From contig DYMR01000025.1 in NCBI GenBank assembly GCA_020721485.1, forward strand, positions 1 to 14,465: 14,465 nucleotides of DNA. Reading direction: 5' to 3'. The notes below the pieces were generated by a model that saw nothing but the letters and a program-made list of their open reading frames with translations, did no database searches and had not been told where the DNA came from. This document shows, piece after piece, positions 1-9,122 of this stretch; the stretch's first letter is position 1; each line of letters begins with the position of its first letter. This stretch comes from Halothiobacillus neapolitanus. Its GTDB lineage: Bacteria; Pseudomonadota; Gammaproteobacteria; Halothiobacillales; Halothiobacillaceae. The position numbers and the translations under genes were made by a program.

Positions 1-333
1 TACGATTTGGATCGCTTCGGGGTGGTATTTCGCCCCAGTCCGCGCCAATCGGATGTCATGATTGTGGCCGGTACCTTGGTCAACAAAATGGCGCCCGCGC
101 TGCGCAAAGTCTATGACCAGATGGCCGAGCCGCGCTGGGTAATTTCCATGGGCTCCTGCGCCAATGGCGGCGGCTACTATCATTATTCTTATGCCGTCGT
201 TCGGGGCTGCGATCGGATCGTCCCGGTCGATATTTATGTGCCGGGTTGTCCGCCGACGGCGGAGGCGCTGCTGTACGGCATCATTCAACTACAAAACAAA
301 ATTCGTCGTACCAACACAATCGCCCGTGGCTGA
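1..333 (+). CDS. nuoB: NADH-quinone oxidoreductase subunit B (NuoB), 3' part only
   Basis: This is the peripheral-arm subunit that carries the terminal [4Fe-4S] cluster N2, which passes electrons to ubiquinone. The frame is open from base 1, so the 5' end lies outside the window. The 110 residues seen compare with about 158 in the usual short form, so roughly the first 48 are missing, including the adjacent Cys-Cys pair that gives two N2 ligands. The other two ligands are visible: the Cys of [10 protein letters not shown] (codon at 157-159) and the Cys of [10 protein letters not shown] (codon at 247-249). They are 30 residues apart, as in the mitochondrial PSST subunit and one more than I recall for E. 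coli. [14 protein letters not shown] and the C-terminal [13 protein letters not shown] are typical of the family. The TTG at base 7 is internal and not a start. nuoC begins 29 bases downstream. Identification is essentially certain. Confidence 0.97.
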   Translation, partial: YDLDRFGVVFRPSPRQSDVMIVAGTLVNKMAPALRKVYDQMAEPRWVISMGSCANGGGYYHYSYAVVRGCDRIVPVDIYVPGCPPTAEALLYGIIQLQNKIRRTNTIARG

Positions 334-362
334 TTGTGTGTTCCTGTGGGGTAAATGGAACA

Positions 363-1082
363 ATGATCGTCCAACAAGCGCTTAATCCCGGGTTGCAGGC
401 GGCGTTGACCGCCACGCTGGGGGAGATGATTCAGTCTCTGTCGGTCGCGCACGAGGAAATCACCCTTGAGGTGCGCGCGGCGGATTGGTTGCGCGCGGCG
501 GTTTTGTTGGCGCAGTCGGAGGCAACCCGCTTCGACCAATGCGTGGATTTGTGCGGCATGGACTATCTCGAATATGCCCAGCCGGAGTGGGCGGGTGAAG
601 AATCCGTATCCCGCACGGGCTACAGCCGGGGCGTGGCACCCGCCAGTAATGGTCGTTTGAAATTCGGTGAGGCGATGCCGCCCAGCACGGGTGATCGCCC
701 GCGCTTCGCTGTGGTCGCGCATCTGCTGTCGTATACCCACAACTGGCGCGTTCGCGTGCGGATTCCTTGCCCCGATGAAGCGCAGCCGGAAGTGCCTTCG
801 GTGGTATCGGTGTGGCCGGGCGTGAATTGGTTTGAGCGCGAAGCGTTTGATCTATTTGGTATTTTATTCTCCGATCACCCGGACATGCGCCGCATTCTCA
901 CGGACTACGGTTTCGTCGGCCATCCGATGCGCAAAGATTTTCCGCTGATCGGTCATGTGGAAGTGCGGTTTGATCCCGAAAAGAACCGCGTGGTGTACGA
1001 GCCGGTCTCGATCGAGCCGCGCGTGCTGGTGCCGCGCGTGCAGCGCCACGACAGCCGCTATGTGGGTCGGACGGGGAAATAA
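363..1082 (+). CDS. nuoC: NADH-quinone oxidoreductase subunit C (NuoC, 30 kDa)
   Basis: This peripheral-arm subunit packs against NuoD and NuoB and has no cofactor. The 239-residue protein has the 30 kDa family signature near its C-terminus: [12 protein letters not shown] (residues 155-166), [17 protein letters not shown] (172-188) and [15 protein letters not shown] (190-204), followed by VVYEPV. Residues of about 72-112 form an insertion containing GYSRG, between the LCGMDYLEY strand and the [11 protein letters not shown] strand. Comparable insertions occur in betaproteobacterial homologues, from memory. I chose the ATG at 363. The frame is open further upstream, but that part overlaps nuoB in another frame and does not look like NuoC. 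The ribosome-binding site is weak: GGGG about 12 bases upstream and a GGA close to the ATG. The gene is separate from nuoD, unlike the fused NuoCD of enterobacteria, and ends 3 bases before nuoD. Confidence 0.96.
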   Translation: MIVQQALNPGLQAALTATLGEMIQSLSVAHEEITLEVRAADWLRAAVLLAQSEATRFDQCVDLCGMDYLEYAQPEWAGEESVSRTGYSRGVAPASNGRLKFGEAMPPSTGDRPRFAVVAHLLSYTHNWRVRVRIPCPDEAQPEVPSVVSVWPGVNWFEREAFDLFGILFSDHPDMRRILTDYGFVGHPMRKDFPLIGHVEVRFDPEKNRVVYEPVSIEPRVLVPRVQRHDSRYVGRTGK

Positions 1083-1085
1083 GCC

Positions 1086-2339
1086 ATGCCAGAAATCGCC
1101 AACTACACCCTGAATTTCGGCCCTCAGCATCCCTCGGCGCACGGCGTGTTGCGGCTGGTGCTGGAAATGGACGGCGAAACCATCGTCCGCGCCGACCCGC
1201 ACATTGGCCTGCTGCATCGCGGCACGGAAAAACTGGCGGAAAGTAAGCCCTACAACCAATCCATCGGCTACATGGATCGGCTCGATTATGTGTCGATGAT
1301 GTGCAACGAGCACGCCTATGTGCGTGCCATCGAGCAATTGGTCGGCATTGAGATCCCTGAGCGTGCGCAATATATTCGCGTGATGTTTGACGAAATTACT
1401 CGCATTCTCAACCACTTGCTCTGGTTGGGCGCGCACGCGCTGGATATTGGCGCGATGACCGTGTTTTTGTACGCCTTCCGCGAACGCGAAGACCTGATGG
1501 ACTGCTACGAAGCCGTCTCCGGGGCGCGGCTGCACGCGACTTATTATCGTCCGGGCGGCGTCGCGCGCGATCTGCCGGAGCAGATGCCGCAGTACGAAGC
1601 CTCCAAGTGGCACAGCGAACGCGATGTGCGGCGGATGAATGAAACCCGTCAAGGCTCGATGCTGGATTTTCTGGCGGATTTCACCCAGCGGTTTCCGGCC
1701 TATGTCGATGAATACGAAACCCTGTTGACCGATAACCGCATCTGGAAGCAGCGCACCGTCGATATTGGCGTTGTCTCGCCAGAACGGGCGATTGCGCTGG
1801 GCTTTACCGGGCCCATGCTGCGCGGGTCGGGCATCGCCTGGGATTTGCGCAAAAAGCAACCCTATGCGGTGTATGACCAGCTCGATTTTGATATTCCGAT
1901 TGGCGCCACGGGCGATTGCTACGACCGGTATTTGGTGCGCGTGGAAGAGATGCGCCAATCGAATCGGATTATCACGCAATGCATTGATTGGCTTCGTAAA
2001 AACCCAGGGCCGGTGATGGTGCAGAACCATAAAATTGCCGCGCCGCGCCGGGAAGAAGTCAAGGCCGATATGGAATCCTTGATTCACCACTTCAAGCTGT
2101 TCACCGAAGGCTATTGCTTGCCTGAAGGTGAGACCTACGCGGCGGTGGAGCATCCCAAGGGTGAGTTCGGTATTTATCTGGTGTCCGATGGGTCGAACAA
2201 ACCCTATCGGCTGAAGATTCGTGCGCCGGGTTTTGCGCATTTGTCGGGCTTGGATGAAATGTCACGCGGGCACATGCTGGCGGATGTCGTCGCCATTATC
2301 GGGACGCAAGATATTGTTTTTGGTGAGGTTGATCGGTAA
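1086..2339 (+). CDS. nuoD: NADH-quinone oxidoreductase subunit D (NuoD, 49 kDa)
   Basis: This is the 49 kDa subunit, related to the large subunit of [NiFe] hydrogenases, which forms the ubiquinone headgroup site with NuoB and NuoH. It has 417 residues, the usual length when nuoD is not fused to nuoC. The N-terminus [16 protein letters not shown] contains His19, and [10 protein letters not shown] contains Tyr68. By direct alignment these correspond to bovine His59 and Tyr108, the two residues that contact the quinone headgroup. [14 protein letters not shown] (37-50), [31 protein letters not shown] and the C-terminal [14 protein letters not shown] are all as expected. The ATG at 1086 has GGGGA at 1073-1077, 8 bases upstream. 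The stop codon TAA shares its last A with the ATG of nuoE (TAATG), which suggests translational coupling. Confidence 0.98.
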   Translation: MPEIANYTLNFGPQHPSAHGVLRLVLEMDGETIVRADPHIGLLHRGTEKLAESKPYNQSIGYMDRLDYVSMMCNEHAYVRAIEQLVGIEIPERAQYIRVMFDEITRILNHLLWLGAHALDIGAMTVFLYAFREREDLMDCYEAVSGARLHATYYRPGGVARDLPEQMPQYEASKWHSERDVRRMNETRQGSMLDFLADFTQRFPAYVDEYETLLTDNRIWKQRTVDIGVVSPERAIALGFTGPMLRGSGIAWDLRKKQPYAVYDQLDFDIPIGATGDCYDRYLVRVEEMRQSNRIITQCIDWLRKNPGPVMVQNHKIAAPRREEVKADMESLIHHFKLFTEGYCLPEGETYAAVEHPKGEFGIYLVSDGSNKPYRLKIRAPGFAHLSGLDEMSRGHMLADVVAIIGTQDIVFGEVDR

Positions 2340-2836
2340 TGAAGGCCAGCAAGCTGCATTTGCTGACGGAGCATACCCGTCATGAAATTGATCATTGGCT
2401 GAGCAAGTATCCGCCCGAGCAGAAGCAATCGGCACTGCTGGCGGCGTTGCGTGAAACCCAGCATCAGAATGAAGGCTATCTCACCACGGATTTGATGGAT
2501 GCCGTCGCGGAATACCTCGGCTTGCCGCCGATTTCGGTGTACGAGGTGGCCACCTTCTACTCCATGTTGGAAACCAAGCCCTGCGGTCGTCATCATGTGT
2601 CGATTTGCACCAATATTTCCTGCGCTTTGATGGGCTCAGATGCGATTGTGGCGCACTGCGAACATAAGCTGGGCATCAAAATGGGGCAGAGCACGCCCGA
2701 TGGCCGCATTTACCTCAAGGTCGAGGAAGAGTGCTTGGCCGCGTGTGATGGCGGGCCGATGATGCAGGTGGATCATGTGTATTACGAAGGGCTGACACCG
2801 GACAAGGTCGATGCCATTCTGGATGCACTGAAATAA
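2339..2836 (+). CDS. nuoE: NADH-quinone oxidoreductase subunit E (NuoE, 24 kDa)
   Basis: NuoE is part of the NADH-oxidising module. It has a thioredoxin-like fold and holds the off-path [2Fe-2S] cluster N1a close to the FMN of NuoF. The 165-residue protein shows a helical N-terminal part (about 1-75, with [12 protein letters not shown]) and then the cluster ligands Cys90, Cys95, Cys132 and Cys136, in the contexts SICTNISC and [11 protein letters not shown]. The C-x4-C ... C-x3-C spacing matches the family. The ATG overlaps the nuoD stop by one base. GGTGAGG at 2322-2328, inside the end of nuoD, can act as ribosome-binding site at about 10 bases. nuoF starts 13 bases after the stop. Confidence 0.98.
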   Translation: MKASKLHLLTEHTRHEIDHWLSKYPPEQKQSALLAALRETQHQNEGYLTTDLMDAVAEYLGLPPISVYEVATFYSMLETKPCGRHHVSICTNISCALMGSDAIVAHCEHKLGIKMGQSTPDGRIYLKVEEECLAACDGGPMMQVDHVYYEGLTPDKVDAILDALK

Positions 2837-2849
2837 CGCGGGGAACCCA

Positions 2850-4139
2850 ATGAGCGAACAAGTCTGCTTTGCCACGATGCAATACGACGAACCCTGGTCG
2901 CTGGAGAGCTACCTAAAAACCGGGGGCTATGCCGCGTGGCGCAAGATTTTGGCGGAAAATACCGATCCGGCGCTCATTATCGAAGAACTGAAAGCCTCCA
3001 ATTTGCGCGGTCGGGGCGGGGCGGGTTTTCCTACCGGCCTGAAATGGTCGTTCATGCCGCGCAATGCGCCGGGGCAAAAATATGTGGTGTGTAACTCGGA
3101 CGAATCCGAGCCGGGTACCGCGAAAGACCGCCAAATTCTGCTGAATAACCCGCACGCGCTGGTCGAAGGCATGGCGATTGCCGGCTACACCATCGGCGCG
3201 ACGGTGGGCTACAACTACATGCGCGGCGAGTTCACCGATTTGGTGTTCCGCCGGTTTGAAGGCGCCATCAAAGAAGCCTATGCCCTGGGTTTGCTCGGTA
3301 AAAATATCCAAGGTTCCGGCATTGATTTCGATCTGCACGGTTCTTTGGGTGCGGGCGCGTACATTTGTGGTGAGGAAACCGCGCTGCTCGAATCGTTGGA
3401 AGGCAAAAAAGGTCAGCCGCGCTTCAAGCCGCCGTTTCCGGCCAACTTCGGTTTATATGGTCGGCCAACGACGGTCAACAACACGGAAACGCTGTCCTCC
3501 GTGCCCGCCATCATGCGCAATGGCGGCAAGTGGTTCGCTGATTTGGGCGTGCCCAACAGCGGCGGGGTCAAACTGTTTTCCGTCTCGGGTCATGTGGCCA
3601 AGCCGGGGGTGTTTGAGATCCCCATGGGCATGCCGTTCGCGCAATTGCTCGAACTGGCGGGCGGGATGCGGCCGGGGCGTAAAATCAAGGCCGTGATTCC
3701 GGGCGGTTCGTCCACGCCGGTGATTCCGGGCGAGGCGATGCTCAAGGTCAATATGGATTACGACTCGATTGCCAAAGCGGGGACTTTCCTCGGCTCCGGC
3801 GGTTTGATCGTGATGGATGACACCACGGACATGGTGAAGGCCTTGCAGCGCATTTCTCGCTTTTATTATTCCGAATCGTGCGGGCAGTGCACGCCGTGCC
3901 GCGAAGGCACCGGCTGGCTTTACCGCATGCTCACGCGCATTGTGGAAGGGAAGGGGCAAAAGGCAGACCTCGACCGCCTCGACGATGTAGCCAGCAAGAT
4001 CGAAGGTCGCACCATTTGCGCGCTGGGCGATGCCGCCGCCGTGCCGGTGCGTAGTTTCATCAAACATTTCCGCCCCGAGTTCGAGTATTACATCGAACAT
4101 GGCCGCAGCATGATTGCCGACGGCTTGGCCACGGTTTAA
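2850..4139 (+). CDS. nuoF: NADH-quinone oxidoreductase subunit F (NuoF, 51 kDa)
   Basis: This is the catalytic NADH dehydrogenase subunit. It binds NADH and FMN and takes the hydride, then passes single electrons to its [4Fe-4S] cluster N3. The 429-residue protein has the glycine-rich nucleotide-binding loop [15 protein letters not shown] (52-66), the FMN-pocket segment [10 protein letters not shown] (81-90) and the second glycine-rich stretch [16 protein letters not shown] (167-182). The N3 ligands are Cys344, Cys347 and Cys350 in [13 protein letters not shown], plus Cys390 in [10 protein letters not shown]. The ATG at 2850 has a good ribosome-binding site, GGGGAA at 2840-2845. All catalytic motifs are intact and the length is normal for proteobacteria. 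It lies between nuoE and nuoG, the standard order of the NADH module. Confidence 0.98.
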   Translation: MSEQVCFATMQYDEPWSLESYLKTGGYAAWRKILAENTDPALIIEELKASNLRGRGGAGFPTGLKWSFMPRNAPGQKYVVCNSDESEPGTAKDRQILLNNPHALVEGMAIAGYTIGATVGYNYMRGEFTDLVFRRFEGAIKEAYALGLLGKNIQGSGIDFDLHGSLGAGAYICGEETALLESLEGKKGQPRFKPPFPANFGLYGRPTTVNNTETLSSVPAIMRNGGKWFADLGVPNSGGVKLFSVSGHVAKPGVFEIPMGMPFAQLLELAGGMRPGRKIKAVIPGGSSTPVIPGEAMLKVNMDYDSIAKAGTFLGSGGLIVMDDTTDMVKALQRISRFYYSESCGQCTPCREGTGWLYRMLTRIVEGKGQKADLDRLDDVASKIEGRTICALGDAAAVPVRSFIKHFRPEFEYYIEHGRSMIADGLATV

Positions 4140-4142
4140 CGC

Positions 4143-4153
4143 AGAAGGGTGAG
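4143..4153 (+). promoter_or_regulatory. Ribosome-binding site that decides the nuoG start
   Basis: The stretch AGAAGGGTGAG closely resembles the anti-Shine-Dalgarno complement AAGGAGGTGA. Its GGTGA core (4148-4152) ends 5 bases before the TTG at 4158, which is ideal spacing. The in-frame GTG at 4149 lies inside this motif and would have no spacer. This favours TTG initiation, giving a protein 3 residues shorter. It is inference from spacing only. Confidence 0.55.
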
Positions 4154-4157
4154 TCAG

Positions 4158-6587
4158 TTGAGCCATCAAGCGAACAGCCACACGAACAGTCCGTTGGCAG
4201 CCGGTGCCGAAGTGTTGCCGGAAGACCTCATCAGCATCGAGGTGGATGGGCAGCGCCTGCAAGGTCGCAAAGGCGACATGCTGATCGAAGTCACCGATCA
4301 GGCGGGCATCAACATTCCCCGGTTTTGCTATCACCGCAAACTCTCCATCGCCGCCAACTGCCGGATGTGTTTGGTGGAAGTCGAGCGCGCGCCGAAGCCG
4401 TTGCCGGCGTGTTCGACGCCAATTTCCGAAGGGATGCGCGTGCAAACCCGCAGTCGCAAAGCCTTGGCGGCCCAACGAGCCACCATGGAGTTCTTGTTGA
4501 TTAACCACCCGCTGGATTGCCCGATTTGCGATCAGGGCGGCGAGTGCGAATTGCAGGATTTGGCGATGGGTTATGGCGAAGGGGTGGGGCAATACTCCGA
4601 AACCAAGCGCGTGGTCAAAGATAAAGACATCGGCGCGTTGATCGCCACCGACATGACCCGCTGCATCCACTGCACGCGCTGCGTTCGCTTTGGCGAGGAA
4701 ATCGCCGGACTCAAAGAGCTGGGCGCGGTCGGTCGTTCCGAACACATGGAGATCGGCACCTACATCGCCAAAAGCGTCACCTCCGAATTGTCCGGCAATG
4801 TCATTGACCTGTGCCCGGTCGGCGCGCTGACTGCCAAGCCTTCACGCTACACCGCACGGCCCTGGGAGTTGGTGCAACAACCGCACCTCAGTACCCACGA
4901 TGCCTGGGGCTCCAATCTGTATTTGCACACGCGCGGCGGGCGGATTATGCGCACCGTGCCACGCGAAAATGACGCCATCAACGAAACTTGGCTGGCGGAT
5001 CGCGACCGCTTTGCCTACACCGGCTTGTTCACCGAAGATCGCCTGACGACCCCGATGCTCCGGCGCGAGGGTGTCTGGCAGGCAACCGATTGGGATACTG
5101 CTTTGGGTTTTGTGGCCGAGCGCCTGCAAGCCATCGCCCAACAGCAAGGCGGGGGCGCGATTGGCGGCCTCATCAGCCCGCAATCCAGCTTGGAAGAACT
5201 GTATTTATTCCAAAAACTGATTCGCGGCTTGGGCTCGAATCATGTGGATCATCGTCTGCGGCAAGTGGATTTTTCCGCCGATGGCGGCGATCCGGTCATG
5301 CCGTGGTTTGGCATGGATATTCCCGCATTTGAAACGCAAAAAGTCATCGTGACCGTTGGCTTGACCGTGCGCGAAGAAATCCCGCTGCTGGGGCATCGCC
5401 TGCGGCAAGCGGCCACCGAGCACCGAGCCACGGTGCATGTCGTGCATCCGTTCGAACAGGCGCTCACCTTTACCGCGCAACAATGGCCGGTGGCCGGCGA
5501 AACCGGCATGCTCGACTTTATGATCGCCTTGGCGCGGGCGGCGGGCGTCAGCTTGCCGGACAGCTTGGGCGAGGGCGCAGCCGCGCCGACGATGGTGGCT
5601 ACCGTATTGGCTGATCTGCAACGCACAGGCGCCACCACGCTGATGTTGGGCGCGTTGGTGCAGCAGGATGCGCATTTTGGCGCGATTCGTTACTTGGCCG
5701 CACAGGTCGCCAAGGCCACCGGCGCCACACTCTCGCTGTTGCCGCAGGGCGCGAATGCCGCCGGCGCGTGGTTGGCGGGCGCGGTGCCGCACCGCCTGCC
5801 GGGCGGCCAGTCGGCGGTGGGTACTGGGGATTCCGCCCAGTCGCTGTTGAGCCAGCCCAAGCCCGCCATGCTGCTGTTCGGTGTGGAACCCTCACGGGAT
5901 ACGGCGGCAGGCGCGGCGGCGATTGAATCCCTGCGTCAAGCTGAGTGTGTCATTTGCGCGACGGCGTATGACACGCCCGAACTGCGCGCGCTGGCCGATG
6001 TGCTGCTGCCCATCGGTTCGGCGGTCGAAACGGCGGGCACTTGGGTCAACGGCGAAGGCCGATGGCAGCCCCAGCGTGGCGTGGTCGGTGCGCTCGGCGC
6101 TGCCCGTCCGGGCTGGAAGGTGCTGCGTGTGTTAGGGAATTTGCTGGATCTGGCCGGGTTTGATTATCTGGATGCCGCCCAAGTGCGCAGCGAAGTGCAA
6201 ACGCACTGCGCGAATATCACGCTCTCCAATCACAGCGATGTGCTGGGCGCGGTACTGCGTCCGTCGGCGTCGGCGGAAGGTTGGCTGCGTCTGGCGCCGG
6301 TATCCCCCTATTCGGTGGATTCAGTGGTGCGCCGTGCCGAACCCTTGCACGCCACGGAACTGGCCGCGCGCCACCGCAGTTGCTTGATGAATCCAGTGGA
6401 TGCAGCGGCGGCCGGTTTTGCCGCCGGCGATCGGTTGCGCGTTACGCAGGCGGGGCACATCGCGGTGCTGCCGCTGGTGCTGGATGAGGGCGTGCCACCC
6501 GGCAGCGTGGTGGTGCCCGTCACGGCGGCGTCTGCCGCCTTGCCGGCACGCGTGGGTCGCGTGTCACTGTCGCAGGAGGTGGCCTGA
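4158..6587 (+). CDS. nuoG: NADH-quinone oxidoreductase subunit G (NuoG, 75 kDa)
   Basis: NuoG is the large Fe-S subunit that conducts electrons from N3 to NuoI. Numbered from the TTG at 4158 (809 residues), the ligands are: [2Fe-2S] N1b at Cys57, 68, 71 and 85; [4Fe-4S] N5 at His117 with Cys121, 124 and 130 ([15 protein letters not shown]); and [4Fe-4S] N4 at Cys169, 172, 175 and 219 (CIHCTRC ... LCPVGAL). There are no cysteines after Cys219 that could hold the extra N7 cluster found in E. coli. The rest is the diverged molybdopterin-oxidoreductase-like domain, without an active site I can recognise. Start choice: TTG at 4158 has the purine-rich AGAAGGGTGAG (4143-4153) at proper distance, whereas GTG at 4149 lies directly on AGAAGG. 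A GTG at 4212 would remove most of a roughly 23-residue low-complexity N-terminal extension. The stop overlaps nuoH. Confidence 0.96.
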   Translation: MSHQANSHTNSPLAAGAEVLPEDLISIEVDGQRLQGRKGDMLIEVTDQAGINIPRFCYHRKLSIAANCRMCLVEVERAPKPLPACSTPISEGMRVQTRSRKALAAQRATMEFLLINHPLDCPICDQGGECELQDLAMGYGEGVGQYSETKRVVKDKDIGALIATDMTRCIHCTRCVRFGEEIAGLKELGAVGRSEHMEIGTYIAKSVTSELSGNVIDLCPVGALTAKPSRYTARPWELVQQPHLSTHDAWGSNLYLHTRGGRIMRTVPRENDAINETWLADRDRFAYTGLFTEDRLTTPMLRREGVWQATDWDTALGFVAERLQAIAQQQGGGAIGGLISPQSSLEELYLFQKLIRGLGSNHVDHRLRQVDFSADGGDPVMPWFGMDIPAFETQKVIVTVGLTVREEIPLLGHRLRQAATEHRATVHVVHPFEQALTFTAQQWPVAGETGMLDFMIALARAAGVSLPDSLGEGAAAPTMVATVLADLQRTGATTLMLGALVQQDAHFGAIRYLAAQVAKATGATLSLLPQGANAAGAWLAGAVPHRLPGGQSAVGTGDSAQSLLSQPKPAMLLFGVEPSRDTAAGAAAIESLRQAECVICATAYDTPELRALADVLLPIGSAVETAGTWVNGEGRWQPQRGVVGALGAARPGWKVLRVLGNLLDLAGFDYLDAAQVRSEVQTHCANITLSNHSDVLGAVLRPSASAEGWLRLAPVSPYSVDSVVRRAEPLHATELAARHRSCLMNPVDAAAAGFAAGDRLRVTQAGHIAVLPLVLDEGVPPGSVVVPVTAASAALPARVGRVSLSQEVA
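6573..6580 (+). promoter_or_regulatory. Strong ribosome-binding site of nuoH inside the end of nuoG
   Basis: AGGAGGT is a near-perfect Shine-Dalgarno sequence. It lies about 6 bases before the nuoH ATG at 6587 and within the last codons of nuoG. With the one-base stop/start overlap (TGATG), it supports efficient re-initiation from nuoG to nuoH. It is the strongest ribosome-binding site in the window. Confidence 0.75.
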
Positions 6588-7645
6588 TGTTGACCCAGTT
6601 CCTCAGCCCCTGGCTCTCGTGGCTGCCGACAGATTGGCAGTATTTGGTCATCACCACCCTCGGGGTGCTGATTATTCTGCTGCCCGTGGTCATTTCGGTG
6701 GCCTATCTCACCTATTTCGAACGCAAGGTCATCGGCTACATGCAAGTCCGCATTGGGCCGAATCGCGTCGGCCCCTTGGGATTGCTCCAGCCGTTTGCGG
6801 ATGTGTTCAAACTGCTGTTCAAAGAAATCATCACCCCGAAGCTGGCCAATAGCTTCATCTTCTATCTCGCGCCGGTGCTGATTCTGGTGGCCTCGTTTGT
6901 CGCCTGGGCGGTCATCCCGTTCGATAAAGGCTGGGTGTTGGCGAATGTCAACGCGGGCTTGCTGTATGTCCTCGCCATTGGGGCCGCCGGGGTGTACGGC
7001 GTGATCCTTGCGGGTTGGGCGTCCAACTCGAAATACGCCCTGCTCGGCGGGATGCGTTCGGCGGCGCACAAAGTGGCGTATGAACTGGCGATGGGCTTTG
7101 CCTTGGTGGGCGTGCTGATGGTCGCTAAAAGCCTGAATTTGTCACAAATCGTTGAAAACCAAGCCGGTGGGCTTTTCCATTGGTATTGGTTGCCGCTGCT
7201 GCCGATGTTCGTGGTGTACTTCGTGTCTGGCGTGGCGGAAACCAACCGCGCGCCCTTCGATATTTCCGAAGGCGAATCCGAAATCGTGGCCGGCTTCCAT
7301 GTCGAGTATTCCGGCATCACCTTCGCGCTGTTCATGTTGGCCGAATACGCGAGCATGATTCTCATCTCCGCACTCACCGCCATCCTGTTCCTCGGGGGCT
7401 GGCTGTCGCCGTTTGAAGGCACTTTCCTGCACGCCGCATTCGCCTGGGTGCCGGGCATTGTCTGGTTCTTTATCAAGATCGCCGTACTGTTGTTCCTGTT
7501 TTTGTGGTTCCGCGCCACCTTCCCCCGGTATCGCTATGACCAAATCATGCGATTGGGCTGGAAGATTTTTATTCCCGTCACGATTTTGTGGATTTTCGTC
7601 GAGGGCGTGATGGTGTATTTCCGTGTCGGCCCTTGGTTCGCGTGA
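6587..7645 (+). CDS. nuoH: NADH-quinone oxidoreductase subunit H (NuoH)
   Basis: NuoH is the inner-membrane subunit that joins the peripheral arm to the membrane arm. It forms the quinone entry channel and the start of the proton path (ND1 family). The 352-residue protein has about eight hydrophobic helices, the first at roughly 18-42. Family signatures are [20 protein letters not shown] (43-62), [15 protein letters not shown] (66-80), the acidic cytoplasmic loop [20 protein letters not shown] (217-236) with Glu218, Asp225, Glu228, Glu230 and Glu232, HVEYSG (238-243), and [18 protein letters not shown] (308-325). These acidic residues couple quinone chemistry to proton movement in the family. 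The start is set by the strong AGGAGGT and the TGATG overlap with nuoG. The gene is intact and of normal length. Confidence 0.98.
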   Translation: MLTQFLSPWLSWLPTDWQYLVITTLGVLIILLPVVISVAYLTYFERKVIGYMQVRIGPNRVGPLGLLQPFADVFKLLFKEIITPKLANSFIFYLAPVLILVASFVAWAVIPFDKGWVLANVNAGLLYVLAIGAAGVYGVILAGWASNSKYALLGGMRSAAHKVAYELAMGFALVGVLMVAKSLNLSQIVENQAGGLFHWYWLPLLPMFVVYFVSGVAETNRAPFDISEGESEIVAGFHVEYSGITFALFMLAEYASMILISALTAILFLGGWLSPFEGTFLHAAFAWVPGIVWFFIKIAVLLFLFLWFRATFPRYRYDQIMRLGWKIFIPVTILWIFVEGVMVYFRVGPWFA

Positions 7646-7663
7646 GATTGACGAGGTAAGGCC

Positions 7664-8152
7664 ATGAAACAGATCAAGCATTTCGTCAAAACTTGGTTCC
7701 TGTGGGAATTGTTCCTCGGGCTGTCGGTCACGGGCAAATATTTCTTTGGCCGCAAGTTCACCGTGCAATATCCGGAAGAAAAAACCCCGATGTCGCCCCG
7801 GTTTCGCGGGCTGCACGCCCTGCGCCGCTACGCCAATGGCGAAGAACGCTGTATTGCCTGCAAGCTCTGCGAAGCCGTGTGCCCCGCCTTGGCGATCACC
7901 ATCGAGTCGGAACAGCGCGCAGACGGCACCCGCCGCACCACCCGCTACGACATCGACCTGTTCAAATGCATTTATTGCGGCTTTTGCGAAGAAGCCTGCC
8001 CGGTGGATTCAATCGTGGAAACCCGCGTATTCGAATACCACTTTGAGGCCCGAGGCGAGCAGATCATGACCAAAGAGCGCCTGCTCGCCCTGGGCGATCG
8101 ACTCGAAACACAAATCGCCGCCGATCGGCTGGCCGACGCGCCGTACCGTTAA
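7664..8152 (+). CDS. nuoI: NADH-quinone oxidoreductase subunit I (NuoI)
   Basis: This 8Fe ferredoxin-type subunit (TYKY family) carries clusters N6a and N6b and passes electrons from NuoG to N2 on NuoB. The 162-residue protein starts with an amphipathic region ([18 protein letters not shown], about 11-28) that lies on the membrane surface. Two CxxCxxCxxxCP motifs follow: Cys63, 66, 69, 73 ([12 protein letters not shown]) and Cys102, 105, 108, 112 ([12 protein letters not shown]). In this fold the fourth Cys of each motif completes the other cluster. The ATG at 7664 has GAGG at 7653-7656, 7 bases upstream. The gene lies 18 bases after nuoH and 25 bases before nuoJ, the standard order. The length matches the short 162-163-residue form. 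Confidence 0.98.
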   Translation: MKQIKHFVKTWFLWELFLGLSVTGKYFFGRKFTVQYPEEKTPMSPRFRGLHALRRYANGEERCIACKLCEAVCPALAITIESEQRADGTRRTTRYDIDLFKCIYCGFCEEACPVDSIVETRVFEYHFEARGEQIMTKERLLALGDRLETQIAADRLADAPYR

Positions 8153-8177
8153 GACTGCGTCCGATGGGAGCCACTGC

Positions 8178-8816
8178 ATGACGCTGTATCAGTTTTTGTT
8201 TTATGTGTTCGCCTCCTCGGCGGTGCTGTCGGCCATCCGCGTGATCTCGGTGAAAAATCCGGTTCATGCCGCCTTGTTTTTGGTCTTGACCTTCTTCTCC
8301 ACCGCGCTGGTTTGGATTTTGATGGAGGCCGAATTCCTCGGCATCGTCTTGCTGCTGGTGTATGTCGGTGCCGTCATGGTGCTCTTCCTCTTCGTGGTGA
8401 TGATGCTCGACATCAACTTGGCACCGCTGCGTGAAGGCTTCGTGCGGAATTTGCCAGTGGGCGTGTTCGTCGCGCTGGTGATGGTCATCGAATTGGGGTT
8501 GGTGGTCGGCGCGCACAGTTTTGGCCTGAGCGCCTATCCCGCCCCGACGCCGGCTCCCGCCGATGCCGCCAACACCCTCGCGCTGGGCTCGGTGCTGTAT
8601 ACCGATTTCGTGTATCCCTTTGAAATTGCGGCATTCATTCTGCTGGTGTCGATCGTTGCGGCGATTGTTTTGGCGCATCGCAAGCGCGAAGGCGTGCTGT
8701 ATCAAAACATTGACGCCCAGGTGCGCGTGCGCCGTGCCGATCGGTTGCGCATCGTGTCGATGCCCGCGAGCAAGCCCGTGACCGCCGCTGAAGAATCCGA
8801 AGGAAAACCCTCATGA
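8178..8816 (+). CDS. nuoJ: NADH-quinone oxidoreductase subunit J (NuoJ)
   Basis: NuoJ is the small membrane subunit (ND6 family) between NuoH and NuoK/NuoN. The 212-residue protein has about five hydrophobic helices, at roughly 1-20, 29-48, 54-78, 91-113 and 145-167. The third contains [19 protein letters not shown], the family's most conserved segment, whose pi-bulge takes part in coupling. Between helices four and five is a Pro/Ala-rich loop ([13 protein letters not shown], 120-132). The tail after residue 168 is hydrophilic and rich in Arg. Both lie outside the conserved core and vary among homologues. The ATG at 8178 has GGGAG at 8166-8170, 7 bases upstream. The stop overlaps the nuoK start by 4 bases (ATGA). 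Confidence 0.96.
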   Translation: MTLYQFLFYVFASSAVLSAIRVISVKNPVHAALFLVLTFFSTALVWILMEAEFLGIVLLLVYVGAVMVLFLFVVMMLDINLAPLREGFVRNLPVGVFVALVMVIELGLVVGAHSFGLSAYPAPTPAPADAANTLALGSVLYTDFVYPFEIAAFILLVSIVAAIVLAHRKREGVLYQNIDAQVRVRRADRLRIVSMPASKPVTAAEESEGKPS

Positions 8817-9118
8817 TTAGCCTGTCGCAATTCCTGATTTTTGGTGCGATGCTGTTTTCGATCAGCGTGGCGGGCATTTTTTTGAACCGAAAAAATGTGC
8901 TGATTCTGCTGATGGCGATTGAGCTGATGTTGTTGGCGGTGAATGTCAATTTCATCGCGTTCTCGCATTTCTTGGGGGACATCAACGGCCAAGTGTTCGT
9001 GTTTTTCGTGCTGACGGTGGCGGCGGCCGAGGCCGCGATTGGCTTGGCGATTTTGGTGACGCTGTTCCGTAACCGGCGCACCATCAATGTCGAAGACCTG
9101 ACGGCGATGAAGGGCTGA
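8813..9118 (+). CDS. nuoK: NADH-quinone oxidoreductase subunit K (NuoK)
   Basis: NuoK is the smallest membrane subunit (ND4L family, MrpC-like) and forms part of a proton half-channel with NuoJ and NuoN. The 101-residue protein has three hydrophobic helices, at about 3-23, 28-52 and 60-84. Its two membrane-buried glutamates, needed for pumping in the family, are Glu37 ([16 protein letters not shown]) and Glu73 ([13 protein letters not shown]), matching E. coli Glu36 and Glu72. The ATG overlaps the nuoJ stop by 4 bases and has AAGGA at 8800-8804, 8 bases upstream. A run of seven T at 8877-8883 lies in the second half of helix one, but the frame is intact. nuoL starts 4 bases after the stop. 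Confidence 0.98.
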   Translation: MISLSQFLIFGAMLFSISVAGIFLNRKNVLILLMAIELMLLAVNVNFIAFSHFLGDINGQVFVFFVLTVAAAEAAIGLAILVTLFRNRRTINVEDLTAMKG

Positions 9119-9122
9119 ACCC

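Noticed and set aside
246..362. Upstream extension of nuoC from a TTG inside nuoB
   Set aside because: The added residues overlap nuoB in another frame and show no NuoC similarity. ATG 363 gives a normal N-terminus.
864..2240. Antisense open frame of 458 codons over nuoC/nuoD
   Set aside because: It is codon-aligned with nuoD and explained by the same codon avoidance. There is no recognisable protein family, and it lies over strongly conserved sense genes.
3453..4745. Antisense open frame of 430 codons over nuoF/nuoG
   Set aside because: This is a shadow of GC-rich coding sequence. It has no ribosome-binding site or family resemblance, and the sense strand encodes intact Fe-S motifs throughout.
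8877..8883. T7 run in nuoK as a programmed frameshift site
   Set aside because: The zero frame gives a full-length, canonical NuoK. The run encodes the end of a hydrophobic helix, and no stimulatory structure or useful alternative frame is seen.
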